Below are positions 31,392 through 45,700 of a stretch of DNA of 64,000 nt, one piece after another. Source of the stretch: Glandiceps talaboti (lineage: Eukaryota; Hemichordata; Enteropneusta; Spengelidae); NCBI RefSeq assembly GCF_964340395.1, contig NC_135553.1, positions 19,718,849 through 19,782,848 of the forward strand, read 5' to 3'. The first letter of the stretch is position 1. Every line of letters starts with the position of its first letter. The notes beneath the pieces were generated by a model. The model was not told where the DNA came from. It ran no database searches and saw only the letters and a list, made by a program, of their open reading frames with translations. The position numbers were made by a program, and so were the translations under genes.

Positions 31392-32382
31392 GTGGAAATC
31401 TTTAATGCTAATTAGAACTTTCTTTTCTTACATGTTTATTTATACCACGTTAAGAGAAAAATATATAGACAACAGACGGTTCTAAACTTTTTTCTGGTTA
31501 TTTTATTTGTGAAATGTTCCAAAACACTTTCTGCGTTTTGAAGTTTGCTTTGTTACGAGATGCACGATAGCAAAATTGCCTATATGTACGTTGAGATAAA
31601 ACCTGAAATAAAAAAGCTGAAAATCTAACTTCTTGCAAGTGTACCCATAGTGTACACTGATTTCAGGCAAAACAACATAATGTATGATCATGAGACGACA
31701 CAGCATGTCGCATATATGTAATTTCATTTTAAGAGCAAAAAAAAAGAAATTTCAATTTATGACTATGTAATTTGAAGGATAGGACTGTTGCCAATTTTCA
31801 CACCTCTGTAACCCCTCCCCCCCCCCCCTAGGAGGAGAGAGCCTAATCAATAACAAGCATCGTTGAACTGAATGACACAAACAGCAAGAAAACCATTTAC
31901 AAATTTCACTTCTAAAATTATTAGCCCTACGGCAAGCCTTCTAATCTATGGGAAGCAAGAGCCCACATTCTATAGTGCCCTAAGGGTGGAATCCTACTTC
32001 GTTTGTCAATAGGGGGGAATGTTGTAATGAAGAGTCAACAAAAGCCAATCTGCTGTGTTTAACTAAATACGTTACAACACGTATTTCTACAGTAAATCAT
32101 GTATCTGAAATGTGATGTGACGTCCAGTTTGGACACTAACTGTGACACGGTTGAAGTATATTTGACAGCAAAGTAACCTTTATCGACTTTGTAAAAGTCA
32201 AAGCGTTGAAAGTTTGATGTCGCCTTCCTGGGTTAATTTGTCATCAGAAGGCAAATGCATGCAGTGATGTGCCAGAGCTGAATACGCATATGTTCATCGT
32301 CAACCTACAATCATATATAATATACCACGTGCCTGCCATGCCACAACGTTTCTTAATGTAGTAAAATTGTGGTGCGGTAATG

Positions 32383-32383
<1 letters not shown>
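31392..32383. other. Intergenic DNA
   Basis: No supported gene. A C-rich tract lies at about 31813-31829. Confidence 0.45.
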
Positions 32384-32433
<50 letters not shown>

Positions 32434-32690
32434 TGACCTACAGACAGACATGGGGCAGGCGAGCATAATACATATATACATACATACATACATACATACA
32501 TACATACATACATGCATGCATGCATGCATGCATGCATGCATGCATGCATGCATACATACATACATACATACATACATACATACATACATACATACATACA
32601 TACACACATACATACATATATACATACATACATATATACATACATACATACACACATACACACATACATACATACATGCATACATACAAG
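32384..32690. repeat. (ACAG)n, then (CATA)n/(CATG)n microsatellites
   Basis: (ACAG)n at 32384-32432. After a 40-base spacer, (CATA)n from about 32470 switches to (CATG)n at about 32512-32552 and back to CATA with CACA variants to about 32690. Confidence 0.96.
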
Positions 32691-33523
32691 GGATGGGGTG
32701 TTCCGTAGAGGACTATAATGGCGTTTTGAATCAAAGGTGGCGTCATGGCACAAATCTTTTCAATTTCTCAGTAAAACATTGCCTTTAGATCTGGTCTATA
32801 TACATGCATAATGATAGCACCGTACCATATCCATGTGTACATAGTGCAAATATATGAACTTCACTTATGAAGTTGACCAATAGTTTGTATATCCCAAAAT
32901 GTCAGTCCTAATCCGACGTCAGCCTAATATATAAGAATAAACTAATAACTAATCCTCACACCACTTATCAATTTGAACGCAATTTTTCAAATTGCAATAC
33001 ATTATTGCGGAAAACCTATAGTGTCAGACAGCACTTTCAGCCGCCCTGCTCCCCCTTTCCATTACCTTAACGTATGTAAAACAAATTTCAAATAATCGTA
33101 CAGTCCTTTCTATTTCTGGGAAGGTCTACATTCAAACTTAAGATAAATTAGAAGTGTTTCACACAAAAAGACGTCAAGAACCTCGAATTACGTGTACTCG
33201 ACTCATAACCTTCAAGTAATAGTTTCGATTACAAAATAATGTTCGCGATTCACAAGGTGAGAGCTGTGTGAAGTCAGTGAAATGGCGAGTCATTGACGTA
33301 CCACAATATATATCCACGTAATAGGAAGTAAGCAAGAACCGGCGCCACTGTTAGACGAAGGTGACCCAGAGTAATAACAGATCAGACACACACTGATAAA
33401 TCCATTTAGAAAGCTATTTGATTTGATTACATCCGAATTGTCTTTTCCTAAACAGCTGCTTGAAAAAAGTGGAATTATTAAACCTTCATTTAAAGAGAGA
33501 AATGCTGGGAAACTTCAGCTGTT
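32691..33523. other. Intergenic DNA
   Basis: Nothing supported. Confidence 0.45.
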
Positions 33524-33691
33524 CTCTCTGTCTCCCTCTCTCCGTCCGTCTGTTTGTCTGTCTGTCTGTCTGTCCCTCTAGCTCTGTATGTCTGTCTCTC
33601 CTAACTATGTCTGTCTGTCTCTCTCTGTCTGTCTCTGCCTGTCTGTCTGTCTGTCTCTCTCTCCCCCCTCTCTCTCTCTCCTCTCCCCCCT

Positions 33692-33782
<91 letters not shown>
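33524..33782. repeat. (CTGT)n / (CT)n microsatellite
   Basis: Mixed CTGT, CTCT and CCCC units give way to an uninterrupted (CT)n of about 85 bp. Confidence 0.96.
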
Positions 33783-33785
<3 letters not shown>

Positions 33786-33994
33786 TTAAAAAATCAACAA
33801 TTGGCGACACATTCTGTAGTGCGCAAGTACTATAATATATTATATCAATTAATACAACTTGAACAAAATCCGAGAAAGGCGACAAATGATTCAACGGTAT
33901 CAATATCAATTTTTGGATACATATTTCGGAAACAATTTTCTCACATGTACATTTGCTTCGTTCTCGCAATCACATATCCATGTATACATGTAAA
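33783..33994. other. Intergenic spacer
   Basis: Nothing recognisable. Confidence 0.4.
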
Positions 33995-34109
33995 CATGTA
34001 TGTATGTATGTATGTATGTATGTATGTGTGTATGTGTGTATGTATGCATGTATGTATGTATGTATGTATGTATGTATGTATGTATGTATGTATGTATACA
34101 GTATGTATG

Positions 34110-34138
<29 letters not shown>
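33995..34138. repeat. (GTAT)n microsatellite
   Basis: GTAT units with GTGT and GCAT variants and one ACAG interruption near 34098. Confidence 0.97.
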
Positions 34139-34141
<3 letters not shown>

Positions 34142-37100
34142 ACTATTACAGATTTGTTATATGCCCATATAAACTTATAGATAAAAATTAATCTCCCTGT
34201 CTCTGTCAGAAAGAAAATATACAATAAACATTTTTTTCTTTCATTTGAATCATCTTTAATTACGCATAATATAAGCTTCTACATTCTACAACAAATAAGT
34301 AGGCGTGAGTGACATGTGGGGTTTCCTTAACACGTTGGTTATTTTAGCATTCTACTCCGTTCACGTATAATGATATAATATTTATCTCAAACTATAAACC
34401 ATTCTCACGTGTTTTATAATTGTGATATGATTTACGGTTTGTTTACTAATTTATTACTACCCCTTTCCACGATAACTGTTTTAAGTGTTGTCAATCTGTA
34501 AAAAAATGTTGTTACAGTAAAACCTTCATATACAAAAAGCATTCCTAGACATTCCCCGAGAGCGTCGTCTATTTTTTTTTCCAAGCTGACATTATAATAC
34601 AAATGTATATATCTCCTTTTTTTGCAGCCTGTTAATTCCATACATTCAATTCTATTTGAAACACGTCGGGAACGTGCTGTGGAATATTTTTACTGGATTT
34701 ATTGTCAATGATTGAATGGCTTGCTATCAGATAAAATGCTTTCATATACTCGTGAGAATAGCTATCATTTAGACTGGTATATAGAAAAACTAAATCAAAT
34801 AAAAACACAGAGATTATCCGTCTGGCTAACATTGATTATTTTCTGTGGTACTTTCGTCAGTTTATTCAGTTGTCACCATTCCCTTCAAAGTCAACACTTC
34901 AACATCAATAATGTCTCATCCAGCGACAGATAATGCGAGTCAACGCTAATATTTTCAATTTTTGCCTACTTTATGATCATATTTTTAGGGGTGAAAATTT
35001 ATGAAATTATCCCGAAGCACTTTACTTGAGAATATATATTCACGCACGCTGTCTCTATATACTAAAGTGGAGTGATGCACGTTTTGGACTTTGGAATTTG
35101 ACTTGAATGTGTTAGATTAGACTGCTTCATGACAAGAAGTGGATGTGCTATCTATACACATCAAATCGAACCATAGTCTCAATAGTTGAATATTAATAAA
35201 GGATTTATAAAGTACGACCATATCAGACAGTGCAATCAGTAAGTAGAGAACACACTGGACAGGTCTTATCACCTCCTTATCGCCATTGGTATACAAACCC
35301 ACATAATTTAACGACAAACACTACCCATTGGAGTTTACTCAGGTAAATTTGGACACCAACACACTATTTACTCAAAACAAACTGAAAAAAACAAATATGG
35401 GGCTTGGACTAAACCAAAGCTCCATTATTGGTGTTTTTTCAGTATCAATATTCGTAAAATCGTGAAGGTATAGAAGTTTGGAAAAAACAACGCTCCAAAA
35501 ATATGAAGCCACACTACATTAAAGAAAATATCTTCCCTTCATTTCAAAACCGCCAGTTTGCTGGATTAAATATACGAAATAAAGTCATGTTACAGAAAGG
35601 TATTTAAAAGGTTTTGGCGGTTTTTTTTTAGGTTCGAATAAAATGACATGTCGGTGAAATATTCATTCAATCTGACCTGTTCACTCTGTAGTCCAACATG
35701 GGAAAGACATTTTTCATTCAAACACTAAACCTTGAGTGATCAAAAAACGCCTGTGGCATCGAGTGGCTTTACAGATGCATAGGCAATTGTGCACAAGTAA
35801 TATGTGTTGATAAAAATACAAACAAACCTTCAGTGTGCTATATACACTCGGCTGTTCCATCTTTAGGTTAATGATAACAAAATAATCTATGCTTTACGGT
35901 AACCATAACTGTGTGTGAAGCTACTTAATTAAGAGAGGTGTACAATGATGTAACGTAGTGAGGTCAGAAATATTATCGGGAATCCTCCTAGGGGGTCGCG
36001 TTCTAGAGGTCATATCAGGTCACTCGGCAACCGATTGATTTTTTTTTGGTCTATGTGCCAAAGTGAACACAAAGTCTGTACTCGGTAGATAGAGTGTCGA
36101 TCTGTTCTCATACTCGTCGTACGTTCCTTTTAGCAAATGGAACTGGTTTAATCCAAAATGACATTTCTGTATGAATGAAACATTGAAGAAACCGCCATCT
36201 AGGACTATCCAGCCGCGCAGAAGTTTTTTATGTGACATCGGCGGATCGAAGCTGTTCGACGGCAGCTGAGCTAGGAGGTCACGGCAAGTTAATGATTACC
36301 GCACAGTTATTTTTTCCGCGCAGTTATCATCGTCTCACTAACTCTACCGCTACGTAAACATCAGTCGTAATTCCCGGCTCGTAAACTTGTTATGTGTGAT
36401 TGTTTTATGACCGGGTTCGGTGATCTAGAGAGACTGGAGGTGTGAAGTGAAAGTAGGACATAGAGAGCGTCATAATTACTCCAGTACCTGTCCTGGTTCT
36501 ATTGAAAGATGTAAAAAAAAAATACTCGCCAACTCTGGAAATGTGGTACAGAGATAGTAATCTACTGGGACGACACTGAATGTGCCTATCTGTGTTTGCC
36601 TATTTACTGGTCTCCATATTGGCGTGGGACTTTGGAGGGAACTTTCTATCGAGCTGACAACTGTACAGTTGTAAATGATGAGTGTTCTCGTGCTGGAGGT
36701 CAGTATATAGACCATTAGCGTAAAGAGAAAAGGGAACGCACATTTATCAAAAGCTCGGTGAGATATAGCGAAGCGGAGACAAGGGCGCGCTGGCCAACGA
36801 GTAAATAGTAACGCATGTCTAAATGCACAGACATCAATTTACTTTAACCGATTGTGAAGGGAAAAACAGAAACTGGGACAAGTTTGCTGACAAATTGCAA
36901 TCTTATTCATGATTTCCAATTGCATTTTTTCACCCTAGAGCATCTTATAGCTTTATCGAGACTGGTGTGACAGCTTCGACTTGAAAAATGACGTTCGGAA
37001 AAAACCGCCATAGAAATCTGAACTACGTGCTTTTCTGAAGTATTTCTATCTCGCAAGTGTAAATTTGTGTGTGACACTAATGTGACGGCTTGTCTCCTTT

Positions 37101-37215
37101 CTCAAGTATTACTGTTTGTGTGGCCGCGCACAAGTGACTCACTGAGATAAGACTGCTATCGCCACAGTACAGTGTTTGTGAGGTGACGTTATAGGCTGGG
37201 TTGCCTCCATAAACC
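34139..37215. other. Intergenic DNA and 5' flank of the 557-residue gene
   Basis: No earlier coding exon found. CpG density rises towards the start codon. TATATAG at 36704-36710 is the only TATA-like motif I see, but it is about 500 bases upstream of the ATG, so it is weak evidence. Confidence 0.5.
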
Positions 37216-38889
37216 ATGGGTCGAGGGACAGTGCAACGAGGTAGGCCCAGCGCGGGATACAGTCACCACGGTGACGGAAGATATGTACATACAGGGTACC
37301 GCAACAGGTCGCCTCGTCTGAGTAGATATCATCGCCAGTATGCATCGCCTCACCAACACGCATTACGTCATCCCGGGCCGCATCATTACCCTCCGCAGCA
37401 GCACGGACAACAGAGTTACCCAACTCCAGCACAGGTCCAATGGTGGAATAATCTCAATGCATTGCCACCTGAGCGGAGATACGTACCCCCAGCTTTACCT
37501 CCAGGTTCACCTAGGATTACACCACCACGAAGTCATCAATACGAAAACCACGCTCATCATCAGCACGGTATTGAGGAGCTGAACAGTAATCATCAATCGC
37601 ACACTCCGCCGATTGAAAACGGTCGTGCAGGTGGCGACTATGCCAATTTTCAAGTTCGACCTGATCATCCAAGTGTAGATGTTCACCATCACTACGAATG
37701 GGCACACGGAGATGATGTCAACCGTGACGTCATCACGAGGCCTCGCTCTTGTATGGACACAACACCAAAGTGGTGCGTCGGGTTGCCATTGTTCTTAGGT
37801 GCCGTATTCTTAGTCATAGGTGGGTTTTTCACTGACAAATCTACATTCGTGGGTCATGGAATTATTTTCTTCGTTGTCAGTACTATTTGCCTTGCGTTCG
37901 GCACTTTTTTGCTACTATTAGAAATCTGCATATGTACCTACTTGTGCATGGGACAGGAATCGAGAACCTCTGTTGCAAATTGCTCTTGTTGTGGTTGTTC
38001 ATGTTGCCAGGACAACCCTAATAAACATTTTCAAACTGACAGAGAAAATGAACGACAGACACAAGTTACAGAGCTACAAACTACTGCCAGTATGAACTCG
38101 AACTTGGATCATTCATCGACAAACAACAACACGAATGCTCGAAGCCATGGGGTTACGTCACCAAGAGGCAGGCCGCATTCTAATAAAACCGATCATCGTA
38201 CCGAAGCCATCATCACACAAGCAGGTTTGACTACCATACACGAAACCTCTCTTACGATTGAAAACGAAGTAAGGCGGGGTGATGAAAGTTCGGATTCAGG
38301 TGCATCAATGAAAGTGGAGCGGCCGACGTCGTTCTTGAGTTCGGACAGAGGACTACGGGCAACCGTGACCCCTCCACCAACATTACGTACGACCCCGAAC
38401 GGTAGTACAGACTCTTTGAACTCCAGACTTGACCTTCATCCCGTGGACGATCGGCTTAGTGGAAGTGGGTTTAGTTTGTCAACGTTGGCGGAGACATCGG
38501 CTACAAGAAAGAATGACAATGTCGTGGATGGTTCCGATATAGTCATTGAAACAATCAACATTAATAATTTCATTATGAAAAGCTTCGAGACTGACCAAGT
38601 GAACATCGCCGATAAGGAAGGCAATGTTAGAAATAACACACCCTTACCTACGGATGGAGAAAGTTTAAGTGGGGACATTGACGAAATATGTGTGAACGGT
38701 TGTGGCAAAGATATCGATGGGAGAAGTGAATCAGAAAGTTTGCTTGGGAAATCTGGAAACTTTGAACTGGACGATGACACTGCTTTGTCATGTGATGACA
38801 ATACGGACGTTGCCATGACAACGGATGAAGAAACAGAAGACGATGATGTATATATAAATGTGTTAGAAGACGAACCTTTTCGTGAATGA
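37216..38889 (+). CDS. 557-residue two-pass membrane protein with low-complexity tails (unrecognised)
   Basis: A single open frame with no need for introns. The start ACCATGG has an ideal Kozak context, and AATAAA lies 105 bases after the stop. Residues 1-180 are rich in His, Pro, Tyr, Gln and Arg. Two hydrophobic segments follow, at about 187-205 and 212-243, separated by a short polar turn (FTDKST). Cysteines then cluster at 225, 238, 240, 244, 256, 258, 259, 261, 263 and 264 at the membrane edge, likely palmitoylation or metal-binding sites (inference). Residues 265-557 are Ser/Thr/Asn-rich and become very acidic near the end (DEETEDDDVYINVLEDE). No signal peptide is seen; both tails are probably cytoplasmic. 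Codon use and CpG content fit the local DNA. The hairpin resembles that of the 56185 gene. The function is unknown and I recognise no named family. Confidence 0.86.
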   Translation: MGRGTVQRGRPSAGYSHHGDGRYVHTGYRNRSPRLSRYHRQYASPHQHALRHPGPHHYPPQQHGQQSYPTPAQVQWWNNLNALPPERRYVPPALPPGSPRITPPRSHQYENHAHHQHGIEELNSNHQSHTPPIENGRAGGDYANFQVRPDHPSVDVHHHYEWAHGDDVNRDVITRPRSCMDTTPKWCVGLPLFLGAVFLVIGGFFTDKSTFVGHGIIFFVVSTICLAFGTFLLLLEICICTYLCMGQESRTSVANCSCCGCSCCQDNPNKHFQTDRENERQTQVTELQTTASMNSNLDHSSTNNNTNARSHGVTSPRGRPHSNKTDHRTEAIITQAGLTTIHETSLTIENEVRRGDESSDSGASMKVERPTSFLSSDRGLRATVTPPPTLRTTPNGSTDSLNSRLDLHPVDDRLSGSGFSLSTLAETSATRKNDNVVDGSDIVIETININNFIMKSFETDQVNIADKEGNVRNNTPLPTDGESLSGDIDEICVNGCGKDIDGRSESESLLGKSGNFELDDDTALSCDDNTDVAMTTDEETEDDDVYINVLEDEPFRE

Positions 38890-38999
38890 TCAGTTGATGA
38901 TGACCTGTATAATGTAATTAGCAGGACGACGAATATTACCCCCATTCTAATGAATTACTTTTACCGGACATATTTATCGGTTTAAAAAAATGAAATAAA
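38890..38999 (+). other. 3' UTR with polyadenylation signal
   Basis: AATAAA at 38994-38999 is the first canonical signal after the stop codon. Cleavage is expected 10-30 bases downstream, in an AT-rich stretch. Confidence 0.6.
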
Positions 39000-41900
39000 A
39001 TTAATGGTTCTAATTTGAATATCTTTAATTGTACTTTGTATCTATGTAAACAGTCGACGAGATTTCAGTATCTGATCTTAAAGTGGCACAAGCTGAGTTT
39101 TAATATAAGTTTTTTTTTTTAATCACAAGTGAAAATACTGTCACAAAACCTACATTAAACTGTTCAAGTATTGTGTTCATAATCGATGTATGCCTTCTAT
39201 GGCATTCAAATGTCTGACTTTGTTAAATCAGTTGATTAGCATAGCAGGAATTTCCTCACCATTTTTGTGCGTATAATAAATTACGTCATGGAATCTTTAT
39301 AAGTTATATCTCCTTACCAGATTTGAGTTTTCGTCAATTGTGAGTGTAAGTAAGTAGAGTACGTTAACAACCTTTATTAGAGTACCTTTAAAATATACAG
39401 GAAAAATTACGCCTCAAAGCGTGTAAACTCAGCTTGTACCCCTTTAAGCGGTATGTGAACGTATTCTAACTCTTGTAGTTTTTAGAAAGTCGATATCAAA
39501 TACGATTTATCATGTACTTGTTCGTTACAGTGGGATGAAACATGACCGTGACAGTACCACGCCGAATGGATACGAGAGTGAGATTCATTGCGATATGCTT
39601 GAATTCCCGTTTATTCTCCATTTGACACAAAAAGGAAAGGCGATTAAGCCATTAATTATCACCTTTCTACGCTGTCCTATAATAGCGGATACGGTACTGG
39701 CAAATGGTGCCAACTAGTACTACGTACCCCGCTCCAATCATCAGGCCATAGTAAATAGAACAGCAAAATTTATGTGTTGTTATGTTGTCATAAGCTTTCC
39801 TAGAGTGTATCAGCTTACTCCCCTACATTCCATACAAATGTATTTAGATATAAAATAATACAATTTCTTTTATATAAAATAACAGCGTTTTATATAGAGA
39901 GGTACACTTCCTCAACCACATCTTTTCATCGGTGAAATTACAATATCTTCAAATAGCATTTCGCTATTTTATTATTATAGCAAGGTCGTGCTCCGCATTG
40001 CTACTTTGCAGTTTCGAAAGTTCATCAAAACCATGCCGGAAGGCAAAAGTGTTGTGCGGGTCACATTCCAGTAATTTGTTTCCCTCTAAAAGCTACAGTT
40101 TTTTCAGAAGAGAAAATATTTATTTAAATGGATCCTGTTACAGTTTCTTGTATAATTGGCCATGTGGATGTAGGTGTTGTGGTATCGTGTATCTGCAGCC
40201 ATGTTATTTCAACCGTGTTTCCAATCGTATATCATCCATATCTCTGCGAAGCAGGTTAAAGGTCGACCCACTGTTTCGCGCCGTCACGGTGATCATCTCA
40301 AGTTGGGAGATGTAAACTTAGTTTAGTTTTGGTCATATTTGGAAGTAACTATCAGTCGTAAAACCACCCATTTTGCGGCAACAGTTGAATCCCCTGTGCC
40401 CCCCCCCCTCCATGTTACTTGTTTCACGAAAGCGAACAAATTATAATTGACACAAACAATTCCTTACACCAGCCCTATAGGACACCACCACTTTACTGCG
40501 TGTCCCGGTCACAAACTTTGCCCACATACGCGGGTTTGCCTTAAACACTGATGCAACCAAACTCCACGGGGAACGTCAACCCTGTAACATTTTCTTTAGG
40601 AAAGGATGTCAGTTAGTCTTGATAGTGACAAATGAACACAAACTTTTGCTGCTCTTCCGATTCACTTCCTTACGCTTCTTTCACAATAGTGGAATTTCAG
40701 GCACACTGGAGGAGAGGGGGGGGGGGGGCTCGTGACGTCATCTAAATAAAAATAGCATCAAATAGGTTTGCACAAACAGATTGATAACCCTTTTTATTTC
40801 TCTGCGCAATCCGTCACGCGGGTCGTGAAAAATAAATGCTCTTATAAGTAATTCAGAGTTCGCGGTTACGCATTATTTTGTGCGTAATAGACGCTGTCAA
40901 AAAATTAATTACGCAAAAAAAAACCCAGCAAAGTAATGTTTGTCACACGCAGTGACCAGATACTAAAGTTAACTCCATGGCGAATGAGTAGTTGCAGTCG
41001 TAGCATAAATTAAAGAAAATCTGATCAGACAAGTCACGTGATCATGAGTTCTAAATTAGCTAAACGAAGTTCCCACACACGGGAGATCAGATTGACGGAA
41101 AGAAGTGATGTATGGTTTAAGTTCAATCGCCGAGACCAGTCCGACGTATCAGTATTATTATTGGATAAAAATGCCTAAATTGTGGTTTTGTTTTGGATTG
41201 TGCGTTAAGTTTGTTCTATAACGGCATTGAAGAAAACTTGACAAATTATATATGTCTCACAAGCCACAAAATAAAGCAGTTTATACTTGATAACTATTTA
41301 CAAAACAATAAATAAAAAAGTTCCTAACTTTTGCATCAATTGATTTCGATCAATACGTGGTCAAGTATACCGACATGGGATGACAGTCAGACTGAAAAGT
41401 GAAACCTTTCTGCAAACTTTAGCCCGCTTGGAAAGCTATGGTCATACCGAAACAAAGAACAAAGACAACGAAATACTGTTACAGTAGTCTATACGACATT
41501 TCCAACAGTTTTGTCAAAAAAAAAGGTTTCATTTGAAAGTTGGCTCAGCAGAATGCAGTTCACACATTCTTGCACACACTGATGCAAGTGCGAGTGATCC
41601 ATATTTATGGTGTCACATGCACTGTATCTTAATTAATCATGCCAGAAGTGTAACCCCATACGCACTGTTCTTCGATGTATTTTTAACTCACTTAAAGTTT
41701 ATGAAGCAGGATAGCCATTTGTCATGATTTCGTCATAACTCAGCTGTTGTTTAGGTTCTCAGTGCACGCCTCTACGGATTCATTGTCAATTGACGAACGA
41801 GTCTCAGATATTACATGTATATGAACCCTTATGTTGGAACACTGCATCGATCAGGGTTCTACTTCTTCAATTCTTCTCTTTCTCGCATGTTTGCATACGT

Positions 41901-42128
41901 ATTTATACACGTTCTTTGTAGATTCCTCGCTCGTTTTCTCGTCAGCAGAACTGTATTTCTGTCTCCATTTCTCCCAACCAATCTTTCTATCTGTTTCTTT
42001 AATATCCTCCCTGTCTCTCTGCCTTTTTCTCTGGCCGACCGTGTTGTATCTTCACCTCTCTCTCTATATATATCCCCTCTCTATTACCTATCACTACATC
42101 AATATTAATGCCTGCAATATGTCTCTGT
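39000..42128. other. Intergenic DNA
   Basis: No supported gene. A 127-codon open frame at 39932-40315 has no domain and no recognisable composition. Poly-C (about 40399) and poly-G (about 40718) tracts are present. Confidence 0.45.
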
Positions 42129-42598
<470 letters not shown>

Positions 42599-43516
42599 CA
42601 TTTATGGTCTACCATGTTGAAAAGACACCTTTGGAACGAAGAGATGTCCGCAACTGAATGACTAGTTTAATATGGTCGACATTTTTACATGTAAGCATGT
42701 CACGATGACATCCAATCACCCTCCTGTAGAGTTGACAGCGAAACAAAATCGTTCTTATTACTATAACGGTTGTCGTATAGATCATTCACAGAAACTACCA
42801 CGAAGCTAATAAATCCAGACAAACACATGAGATATACATGCCAACGGAAATCGCAGATAGGTCGCGATAGGGTTGAGGTCAAGTACGCGTACAGAACTGA
42901 ATGCAATGATGCACAATACGGCTACTGTAAAGAAGAATGTCGGGGTTAAATTAGATGAATTTGGACTGTCTATCTAGTTATAACCCGTACTAGATCAACA
43001 TTGTATGTAATGTAGATGTTGGCGTCTCTGTCGGCGTCGTTTGGAACACTGTCGTCTGTACTATGGAGACTTTTTAGAAGCTGCAATCAATGTGACCCTC
43101 AACGCTATATAGGCCTAATATTGTATATCGTTGACATTGTACGAAATATCCAAAGTTCAGAATTCAGAAAAAATAACGACATTTACAAACTGCAGACCAC
43201 CTATAACCTCAATTGCAATCTGAATAAGCCATAATAATCGACCGTTGGTCATAAAGAATTTTGAATTTTGAAAACTCCCCATCAGGTAGCGCTGATCATG
43301 AATTCGTAATATTGACCAAGTTAGCGATTCTCAAATACAGGCAGTGATTTATAAGTAGTTCTGGCAAAGACAAGCACACTTTCAGTCATCGATAACACAA
43401 GCAAACCAATTTGTGATCGACAGCGTTCTTTTATTTCATATAGGAATGATTTACAACTTGTCAATGAGTAGGGTGTTAGAATAGAAGAGATACATTGTAA
43501 ATTATGTTATGTGACT
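42599..43516. other. Intergenic DNA
   Basis: No supported gene. Confidence 0.45.
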
Positions 43517-43573
43517 TCGTATGTATGTATGTATGTATGTATGTATGTATGTATGTATGTATGTATGTATGTA

Positions 43574-43604
<31 letters not shown>

Positions 43605-43647
43605 ATGTATGTATGTATGTATGTGTGTGTGCATAAATGTATGTGTG

Positions 43648-43681
<34 letters not shown>

Positions 43682-44036
43682 TGTATGTATGCATGCATGT
43701 ATGTATGTATGTATGTATGTATGTATGTATGTATGTATGTATGTATGTATGTGTGTGTGCATGTATGTATGTGTGTGTATGTATGTATGTATGTATGTAT
43801 GTATGTATGTATGTATGTATGTATGTATGTATGTGTGTGTGCATGTATGTATGTGTGTATGTATGTATGTATGTATGTATGTATGTATGTATGTATGTAT
43901 GTATGTACGTATGTACGTACGTACGTACGTACGTTTGTATGTAGGTAGGTAGGTAACAGGTAGGCAGGTCACTCAAGGTAGGTAGGCAGGCAAGTAGGTA
44001 AATAGGTAGGTGCGTGTGTGCGTTTGTGTTTGGTTT

Positions 44037-44089
<53 letters not shown>

Positions 44090-44090
44090 A
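43517..44090. repeat. (GTAT)n, (GTAC)n, (GTAG)n and (GT)n microsatellite complex
   Basis: GTAT units dominate to 43905, with embedded blocks of GTGTGCATGTATGTATGTGT at about 43751 and 43833. GTAC units follow to about 43932, GTAG/GCAG units to about 44010, and (GT)n at 44039-44088. Confidence 0.96.
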
Positions 44091-44216
44091 AACGCGCGTG
44101 TTCGTAATGGGGAAGGCGGAGACACGCCACACACTAAGAAAGGAGTTGAACCTGTTTTCGATGGAAAATGAGATCCATTCAATCTTAATGATTTTATTCA
44201 TGATACAGAAGAGATA
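44091..44216. other. Intergenic spacer
   Basis: Nothing recognisable. Confidence 0.4.
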
Positions 44217-44338
44217 AATGATATGATTCTATTCTATTCTATTCTATTCTATTCTATTCTATTCTATTCTATTCTATTCTAAATGATATGATTCTATTCT
44301 ATTCTATTCTATTCTATTCTATTCTATTCTATTCTATA
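44217..44338. repeat. (TTCTA)n pentanucleotide repeat, block duplicated
   Basis: AAATGATATGA followed by (TTCTA)n occurs twice in a row, starting at about 44217 and 44281. The whole block of about 64 bp was therefore duplicated. Confidence 0.95.
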
Positions 44339-45001
<663 letters not shown>

Positions 45002-45003
45002 TA

Positions 45004-45452
45004 TTTGACTAAAGAACTCAGACAATAAAGGGATCTGCTTGACTGGTGATAGAGCGTAATAACCTACAGTGAAATCAACGCCCCCATGCACCACGTTGGT
45101 CTGTTTTGACTTTACACATGATGCAGGACAAAAGTCGATTACTGTCGGTGAGGGCGCGTTTCAATTTATCCGATTTTTTCAAGTTAAGCCTTCACATTAC
45201 ACATTCTGTCATCAAAGGTTACACCTGTGAGTCTGTGTTCCACTGATTTGCATAATCTTTAATGCTGATCCGTCACCTAATTTTCGCAAACTTTTTATAT
45301 TATGTGAAAAATTCTGAAGAGTTTTTATTTCAAATTTTGCATAGCACATGTAACACTCAATAGCAATGGCCTGTATATGATTTCAGTGACTACAAGTTAC
45401 GCTCTATCACCAGTCAAGCAGATCCCTTTATTGTCCGAGTTCTTTAGTCAAA
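45004..45452. mobile_element. 449-bp MITE with long terminal inverted repeats and TA target site
   Basis: The left end (45004 onward, TTTGACTAAAGAACTC...) matches the reverse complement of the right end (to 45452) over about 57 bases with one or two mismatches. The match runs through CTTGACTGGTGATAGAGCG. The element is bordered by TA at 45002-45003 and TA at 45453-45454. TA duplication is the hallmark of Tc1/mariner-type transposition. No transposase frame is inside, so it is non-autonomous. Confidence 0.9.
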
Positions 45453-45454
45453 TA

Positions 45455-45700
45455 AGAATTTTTATTTGCATAAACCTCTTTTTGAGTAGCAAGTTTACCA
45501 AACGGAAAAAGAAACGGTAACGATAAAGAGCAAGACTACTGTACATGAAATTTCAAGCTGACTAAAGTGAAATTTTATAAGATGCATACAAGATGTCATT
45601 CATATTCAAGGAACTCAAATCTAATGCATAAGCAATGGCTTTATGTATGCAATTTAAGAGCTATAAAGTATATTCGTTTGGTAAAATTCTGAGCAATAAC
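45455..45700. other. Intergenic spacer
   Basis: Nothing recognisable. Confidence 0.4.

Noticed and set aside
38436-38945. 169-codon minus-strand frame
   Set aside because: Shadow of the 3' half of the 557-residue gene; its Ser-rich content is the complement of acidic codons.
39932-40315. 127-codon plus-strand frame
   Set aside because: No domain, no splice or Kozak support and random-looking composition; could not be defended as a gene.
43476-44201. 241-codon open frame on the minus strand
   Set aside because: Translation of the GTAT/GT microsatellite.
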